Positions 58,846 to 64,000 of a stretch of 64,000 bases of DNA are shown piece after piece (position 1 is the stretch's first letter; each line of letters opens with the position of its first letter). This stretch comes from Sulfitobacter sp. W027 (GTDB taxonomy: Bacteria; Pseudomonadota; Alphaproteobacteria; Rhodobacterales; Rhodobacteraceae): positions 3,246,001 through 3,310,000 of the forward strand of contig NZ_CP083564.1 in assembly GCF_025143985.1 (NCBI RefSeq), in the 5' to 3' direction. A program made the position numbers and the translations under genes. Below the pieces are notes generated by a model, which was not told where the DNA came from, searched no databases, and saw only the letters and a list, made by a program, of their open reading frames with translations.

Positions 58846-61800
58846 TTGAAACTGTTGCGGCGACCCGAATTTATATTGTTTCTCGGATGTCTCGCCATCA
58901 CCTTTGGGGTGTTCCTCTATAGCAGTCGCAGCAACGACGCTGCCGCCGAACGGGCCTTTGATCGAATTGCTGAAGAAAGTCTGCAAAGCCTCGACGCGCG
59001 CATGCATACCTACCTGCAAAGCCTCAACGGTATCGCCGCCTTTATGAACGCCTCTAACGAGGTGACCGCCCGCGACTTTGCGCATTACGTCGACACGCTT
59101 GAGATCGACACCTTTTTGCCCGGCATCAATGGCATCGGCTTTGTTGCCCCCGTGGCCAGAGGGACCGAGGATGCTTTCGTCAAAGAGGTTACCGCGCTCG
59201 GCATCGAAAATTTCCGAATCCATCCAAATACCGGCAATGCCGAGAAGATGGTGATCCAATACATCTACCCCCAAGGCCCAAATGCGGAGGCCGTGGGCCT
59301 CGACATCAGCTTTAACGAAGACCGCCGCCGCGCTGCCCTGCGCGCTCGCGATACTGGAGAGCCGCAGTTAACGCCGCGCATCCTGCTGGTACAGGATAAG
59401 ACCCGGCAGCCCGGTTTCCTTCTGCTTCGCCCGGTCTTTGCCGCCGCCAACAGCCCAGCTCAGAGCACGGCGGGCTTTGCCGGCTGGGTCTACGCTCCCT
59501 TTGTTGGTGCAAACCTTTTGAACGGGCTGACTCCAACGCAGGGAGAGGCCTATGACATCAAAGTTTTCGATGGGCTGACCACTGCGCCGGAAAACCGCAT
59601 TTTTGATAGCACGCCGGAAGGTGCCGAAACTGGCCGCCATAGCATCACCCAGACGATCGAACGCTTTGGCCGGCCTTGGACCGTGGTCCATGTCAGCACG
59701 CCTCGTTTCGATAGCGCCATGCACAGTGCCGTGCCGGAGATATTGCTCGTTTCGGGTATATTGCTGGCGATCCTTTTCTTTGTCGCTTTCCGTAGTTTGC
59801 GCCAACGCAGCGCGGCGCTTAGCCAGCTTGCCGTCCTGCGCGAACGCCAAATTGACGCCCATGAAGAGGAAAACCGCTCGGTCATCGAAAACTCTGTGAC
59901 GCCTGTGTTCCTGCTCGACAGCACGGACCGCGTGCTCTTCGCCAACCAAGCGGCGCTGGTCTGCTTTGGCTATGGACGTGAAGCGCTCAAGGGCATGGAT
60001 TTCGCCGACCTCGTTACCGACTTGATTAAAGATCACGACCACGAACAGGTCAATGCTGCGGGCAAGACCTGCTTTGGCCAGGAACTGAAGCTTGATCTGC
60101 AACGCAACAATTGGACCACTCACACCGGCGAGCGGCGTGTGACCGCGATTGTGCGCGATCTCACCTCTGAACTAGCGGTGCAGGATGAGCTGGCGCGGAA
60201 CAAAGCGCTCTATGACCTCGCACTTGAAGGTGCGCAGATTGGTGTCTTCGACATCGACCTGCGCACCGGCAAATCCGAGGTATCGGATACATGGCGGCGC
60301 ATTCTGGGGATGGCCGATTACGAGCGGTTGACCGACCCGCAGGCGGAATTTTTACGACGTGTTCACCCCGACGATCTGCCATTGCTTACCCAAACCGATC
60401 AGGCCTGCATCTCTGGGCAGCAAAAACGATCTGTGACCGAATACCGGATGAAGATCGGCACTGGTGAATGGCGCTGGATGCGCTCTGACGCGGTAGTGAC
60501 TGGGCGCGACGAAAATGGCATGGCCCTGCGGATGGTCGGCACCCAAACGGATGTGACCGATATCGTCCATGCGCGCAACGCACTTGAGACCAGCGAACGT
60601 CGCTTCCGACAGGTGCTGGCAGTGGCCCCCGTCGGCATGGCGATCCTGGGCGAGGGCGGTGTCTTTAACAGCGTCAACAGCGCGCTCTGCACGCTTTGTG
60701 GCTATAGCGAAGAAGAACTGCTGTCGAATACCAAACTGGGCGATCTGATGCCCGAGAGCGATCTAGACACGCTCTACAAAGAGGTGCGCGGGCTCGTCGA
60801 ATCCCGCAGTTCGCAAAACTATCAAGCAGAATACCGCATCACCCATAAGCTCGGCTATGAACGCTGGGGGCTGTTCAACGTCTCTTGGACTTTCGACAAA
60901 AACGCCCGCGGCTATGTCTTTATCGTTCAGATCAACGACATTACGGATCAAAAGAAGCTGGAGCAAATCAAGAGCGAGTTTGTCTCAACCGTCAGCCATG
61001 AGCTGCGCACGCCGCTCACCTCAATCAAAGGGGCCTTGGGCCTGATCGACACCACGGACAACACCCGCCTTCTACCGGCGCATGTCCGTCTCATTGATAT
61101 CGCGCGCAGCAATGCCGATCGGCTGTCGCATATCGTGAACGACATTCTCGACCTTGAAAAAATCTCGTCTGGTGAAGTGCTGTTCGATTTTCACGATGTC
61201 GATCTCAGCAGCGTGATCAACGACTCGGTCAATGAAATGTCGCCCTTTGCGATCACACATAACAACACACTGGGCGTACAACTGCCCGACAACCCGCTGA
61301 TGGTCCGGGTGGATGAAAGCCGCACGCGGCAGGTGCTGGCCAACCTGATTTCCAATGCCTGCAAATACTCCGATGCAGAGTCCGAGGTGCAAATTCGGGC
61401 GGAGAGGTTGGGAGACCGGGCGATTGTCTTTATTCAAAACACTGGTCCCGGCGTGCCCGAAAACTTCCGCCCGCGGATCTTTCAGGCCTTCTCTCAGGCA
61501 GATGGATCAGACACCCGCGCCAAGGGCGGCACCGGGCTGGGGCTGAACATCACCCGGCAGATTATCAAACGTCAGGGCGGCACGATCGGATTTGAGAGCA
61601 TTCCAAATGGCGTTACCGTCTTTTGGTTCACCTGCCCCATCGCCGATGCAGAATCCGCGCAGGCCCCGTCCCTACCCAATTCCCATTTTGGTGAACGGGA
61701 TACCAAGCTGCGCGTGCTGCACATCGAAGACGATTTGGACTTTGCGGAGGTGATCCGCACCGGGTTGGACAGTGTCGCGGACGTAACCAACGTTAACAAC

Positions 61801-62055
61801 CTTGCACAGGCGCGGCAGATGATCGGTCGGGAAGAGCTTGATGTCGTGATCCTTGATTGGTCCCTGCCAGATGGAGACGCCCGCTCCCTTCTGGAAGACA
61901 TCACCCGGCTGCACCCCGCCGCCAAGATCATCAGCCTATCTGCGGATAACAACCGCGAGCCTGACCCTCGCGTCGGGATAAACCTGATCAAGTCGCGGAG
62001 CGGCATCAGTTCGGTGGTCAGCTCGATCACTGGAAACACGGCACGCGCATCTTGA
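58846..62055 (+). CDS. CHASE-PAS hybrid histidine kinase with C-terminal receiver
   Basis: A 1069-residue membrane sensor. Membrane segments are at 8-26 and 298-316, flanking a periplasmic CHASE domain (about 45-290; INGIGFVAPVARG, GLDISFNEDRRRAALRARDTG). Three PAS domains follow (about 345-445, 450-575, 582-700). The HisKA domain has His718 in FVSTVSHELRTPLTSIKG. An HATPase domain (about 815-930; NLISNACKYSD, GGTGLGLNITRQI) precedes a receiver (955-1060; LHIEDDLD, phospho-acceptor Asp1004 in VVILDWSLPDG). There is no ATG or GTG near the start: TTG 58846 or TTG 58855 must serve. CHASE ligands are often small, cytokinin-like molecules. Confidence 0.92.
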   Translation: MKLLRRPEFILFLGCLAITFGVFLYSSRSNDAAAERAFDRIAEESLQSLDARMHTYLQSLNGIAAFMNASNEVTARDFAHYVDTLEIDTFLPGINGIGFVAPVARGTEDAFVKEVTALGIENFRIHPNTGNAEKMVIQYIYPQGPNAEAVGLDISFNEDRRRAALRARDTGEPQLTPRILLVQDKTRQPGFLLLRPVFAAANSPAQSTAGFAGWVYAPFVGANLLNGLTPTQGEAYDIKVFDGLTTAPENRIFDSTPEGAETGRHSITQTIERFGRPWTVVHVSTPRFDSAMHSAVPEILLVSGILLAILFFVAFRSLRQRSAALSQLAVLRERQIDAHEEENRSVIENSVTPVFLLDSTDRVLFANQAALVCFGYGREALKGMDFADLVTDLIKDHDHEQVNAAGKTCFGQELKLDLQRNNWTTHTGERRVTAIVRDLTSELAVQDELARNKALYDLALEGAQIGVFDIDLRTGKSEVSDTWRRILGMADYERLTDPQAEFLRRVHPDDLPLLTQTDQACISGQQKRSVTEYRMKIGTGEWRWMRSDAVVTGRDENGMALRMVGTQTDVTDIVHARNALETSERRFRQVLAVAPVGMAILGEGGVFNSVNSALCTLCGYSEEELLSNTKLGDLMPESDLDTLYKEVRGLVESRSSQNYQAEYRITHKLGYERWGLFNVSWTFDKNARGYVFIVQINDITDQKKLEQIKSEFVSTVSHELRTPLTSIKGALGLIDTTDNTRLLPAHVRLIDIARSNADRLSHIVNDILDLEKISSGEVLFDFHDVDLSSVINDSVNEMSPFAITHNNTLGVQLPDNPLMVRVDESRTRQVLANLISNACKYSDAESEVQIRAERLGDRAIVFIQNTGPGVPENFRPRIFQAFSQADGSDTRAKGGTGLGLNITRQIIKRQGGTIGFESIPNGVTVFWFTCPIADAESAQAPSLPNSHFGERDTKLRVLHIEDDLDFAEVIRTGLDSVADVTNVNNLAQARQMIGREELDVVILDWSLPDGDARSLLEDITRLHPAAKIISLSADNNREPDPRVGINLIKSRSGISSVVSSITGNTARAS

Positions 62056-62194
62056 ATGCTGGCATCTCAGAGAAGTGACGCTAAAGTGCGACATGCCATA
62101 TTATTGCCAACATGCTTTGGCAGTTTGATTAAATTACAATGCATAAGTCATGCTACGATTAGCTGCATGTCCGCTTCTGGGCGAGGATCTACGA

Positions 62195-63847
62195 GTGTCG
62201 TCAAAGTCATTTAACAAGCGTACCGCCGCCACATTTTTTCTGGGCACTGCCATTTCAGGCAGCTGGTACACCGCAACTTCCGCACTAATTACCGGCCAGA
62301 CTGGGGAAATTATTCCCGTGGTCGGCGCTATCGTTCTGGCGGGGCTGACGCCTCTTGCCGTGAATGCATTGCGACCCGGAGACGATAGGGTCTCTGGCAA
62401 ACACTATATGGCACAACGGCTTAAGGCTTTTGACAGCCATGCCATCGTCAACATTGTCGATCCCGAGGGTTTGCTGGAACAGGTAAACGACCGCTTTATC
62501 GAACTGACGGGCTATACCCGCGCGCAGCTGATCGGCCAACCTGTTTCGATGCTTTACCAAGAAGAGTTTCGCGAACTCGCTACAAAAATTCGCGCGACAT
62601 TGATGCAAGGCAAGACATGGCAGGGCGAGACCCCGATGCGCTGCGCCGACGGGCGGGTGATCCAAACGCAATGCACAGTGATGCCGCTTTTCGACAAGAA
62701 AGGGGCTTGGGCCGGGTCGATCTCTGCCCGCACCGATGTGACCCACGCGAATGAGCTTTTGGCCGAGCGTGACACGTCTGAAACCCTCTACGAACTGCGC
62801 GATGACATCTGGATCGTCGATGCCGAGACGCATTGCTTTAGCTATATGAACCGCGTCGCAATGAGCCGCACCGGCTGGCACAGTGACTCCTACTCAAAGC
62901 GAACGCTTGAAGACCTTGCTAAGAAAAGCGGCAATCAAACCGTGCTGGATGCCTGTCGCTCCCTCGCCACCGCGGGCAAGACGATGACCCAGTTTGACAC
63001 CGAACTGTTTGGCAATCACTTTCAGGTTACCATCAAACTGCTGCCCATCGGCGGTACGGCGGGGCGTTTTCTGATCATGCTGCACGACATCTCGGACATC
63101 ATCAACGAAGAGCGGATGAAGTCCGAGTTTATCTCGATGGTCAGCCACGAACTGCGCTCGCCGCTCACGTCGATCAAGGGGTCTATGGGGCTGCTCTTGT
63201 CACGGGCGGCGGGTGAACTGCCCAGCAAGGCGCGCGCATTGTTGGAGATATCGCACCGCAATGCCGACCGCTTGGTGTTGATCATCAACGACATTCTCGA
63301 TCTGGAAAAAATCGCAAACGGGCGGTTGGAGTTTAATCTCGAAGAAACTGATATCGCAGAGCTTCTTCGCGAAACCAGCGCGGCTAATTCCTCGCTTGAA
63401 CAGCGGCATGGCGTGCGCATTCATGTTGAGAATAACGATAGCCCGATGCAGGTCACCACGGATCCAAACCGGGTCATTCAGGTGCTGACCAACCTCCTGT
63501 CCAACGCAGCCAAATTTTCAAAACCCGGAGAGCGGATCACCATTCGCGCTGAAGAGAATGAGGATGAACTGCGCATCTCTGTGACGGACCGCGGCCCGGG
63601 CATTCCCGCCTCCGAGGAGCATAAAGTCTTCCAGCGGTTTGCCGATCTGTCCAACTCCAACCGGGCGGATAAGGGCGGCACCGGGCTGGGTCTGAGCGTC
63701 TGCAAAGCAATCGTTGAAAATCTTGGCGGTAAAATAGGTTTTGACAGCCGCGAGGGATTTGGTACGACATTTTACTTTACCCTGCCGAAGAAAAATTCTC
63801 AGGTAGCGGCAGAGGAACCGGCTTCGTTGCTGCGCGAAGCCTCCTAG
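62195..63847 (+). CDS. Membrane PAS histidine kinase
   Basis: A 550-residue kinase. Two N-terminal hydrophobic segments (about 10-32 and 37-58) leave little periplasmic sequence. A PAS/PAC domain spans about 75-185 (IVDPEGLLEQVNDRFIELTGYTR), with a second PAS-like region at 195-300. HisKA has His318 in FISMVSHELRSPLTSIKG, and the HATPase has NLLSNAAKFSKPGERI and KGGTGLGLSVCKAIVENLGG. The GTG at 62195 has GAGG eight bases before it; ATG 62150 lacks a ribosome site. It lies 139 bases after the CHASE kinase and 12 bases before a response-regulator gene. Confidence 0.9.
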   Translation: MSSKSFNKRTAATFFLGTAISGSWYTATSALITGQTGEIIPVVGAIVLAGLTPLAVNALRPGDDRVSGKHYMAQRLKAFDSHAIVNIVDPEGLLEQVNDRFIELTGYTRAQLIGQPVSMLYQEEFRELATKIRATLMQGKTWQGETPMRCADGRVIQTQCTVMPLFDKKGAWAGSISARTDVTHANELLAERDTSETLYELRDDIWIVDAETHCFSYMNRVAMSRTGWHSDSYSKRTLEDLAKKSGNQTVLDACRSLATAGKTMTQFDTELFGNHFQVTIKLLPIGGTAGRFLIMLHDISDIINEERMKSEFISMVSHELRSPLTSIKGSMGLLLSRAAGELPSKARALLEISHRNADRLVLIINDILDLEKIANGRLEFNLEETDIAELLRETSAANSSLEQRHGVRIHVENNDSPMQVTTDPNRVIQVLTNLLSNAAKFSKPGERITIRAEENEDELRISVTDRGPGIPASEEHKVFQRFADLSNSNRADKGGTGLGLSVCKAIVENLGGKIGFDSREGFGTTFYFTLPKKNSQVAAEEPASLLREAS

Positions 63848-63859
63848 AGAGAGTATGGA

Positions 63860-64000
63860 ATGATCAAACTGCTGCACGTCGAGGATGACGCGGATATTCG
63901 GGAAATTGCGCTGATGGCGCTAGAGCTCAGCGGCGATTTCGACGTCGTTCAATGCGAGACCGGGGAAGCTGCGCTGAAGCAAGTTCAGTCCTACACGCCT
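63860..64000 (+). CDS. Response regulator receiver protein (3' end outside window)
   Basis: The first 47 codons of a CheY-like receiver are present: IKLLHVEDDADIREIALMALELSG, with the acidic pair ED/D that binds Mg2+. It starts 12 bases after the kinase stop, so it is the likely partner of the upstream kinases. The phosphorylation Asp and any output domain lie beyond the window. Confidence 0.9.
   Translation, partial: MIKLLHVEDDADIREIALMALELSGDFDVVQCETGEAALKQVQSYTP

Noticed and set aside
58577..58849. 90-codon frame in the gap before the CHASE kinase
   Set aside because: It begins opposite the GMC gene start, has no family features, and its end overlaps the kinase start; composition looks non-coding.
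1..64000. tRNA, rRNA, CRISPR, prophage or transposase genes
   Set aside because: No cloverleaf, repeat-spacer array, integrase or transposase motif was recognised on reading both strands.

Overview
The window is GC-rich, gene-dense DNA from an alphaproteobacterium, most likely a marine Rhodobacteraceae (Roseobacter group) member. The inference rests on gene content and order: an aerobic-type cobalamin cluster with CobG, CobF and CobN and a cbtBA pair behind a B12 riboswitch; a LOV-HWE histidine kinase; YdeI, DUF1285 and MoxR-DUF58-DUF4159 genes; and heavy use of ATGA/GTGA gene overlaps. No tRNA, rRNA, CRISPR array, phage or intact insertion sequence was seen. One possible miniature repeat element lies at 748-930.

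Layout. 1-2981: the end of polA, a small YdeI-like gene, a GST, a hydroxypyruvate-isomerase-like gene and a DUF1285 gene. 3052-9744: a four-gene MoxR / DUF58 / DUF4159 / large membrane-protein operon. 9741-11257: a NicO-type Ni/Co exporter with a DUF1007 partner. 11348-19300: yaaA, recQ, yggT, a THEM6-like thioesterase, an Atg22/UMF1-type MFS carrier, mepA, a phytase-esterase-like protein and a queuosine-precursor transporter. 19301-20058: arfB, preceded by an unusual leader. 20062-35983: the cobalamin block. 36173-40144: LOV kinase, pncB, pncA, trhO. 40151-47781: putrescine uptake and catabolism with its GntR regulator. 47816-58578: cell wall, RNase R, lysine/DAP synthesis (dapE, dapD), a LOG protein, nitronate monooxygenase and a GMC oxidoreductase. 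58846-64000: two membrane histidine kinases and the start of a response regulator.

The cobalamin block makes most of the corrin ring: cobA, cobI, cobG, cobJ, cobM, cobF, cobK, cobL, cobH, cobB and cobN, with cobE, cobW, two DUF1636 ferredoxin-like genes and the cobalt carrier cbtBA. A minus-strand cobalamin riboswitch sits immediately upstream of cbtB. Its transcript could run through cbtA, a His-rich unknown, DUF1636, cobW, cobN, cobG, cobH, cobI and cobJ, and perhaps on into cobL-cobF. cobK lies on the opposite strand, wedged between cobJ and cobL with no free base on either side. CobS, CobT, CobO, CobQ, CobC, CobD, CobP, CobU and CobV are not in the window.

The putrescine block pairs potFGHI-type ABC genes with a PuuB-like flavin oxidase and a class III aminotransferase. 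A near-palindrome (consensus AATTTGATCAAATT) occurs both in the potF/gntR divergent promoter and upstream of the aminotransferase, which predicts a small GntR regulon.

The most unusual item is the leader upstream of arfB (19404-19574). It combines a 16-base complement of the 16S rRNA 3' end, an 18-codon GTG-start ORF, a downstream sequence resembling the 16S tail that could pair back onto the Shine-Dalgarno, and a GNRA-capped terminator-like hairpin.
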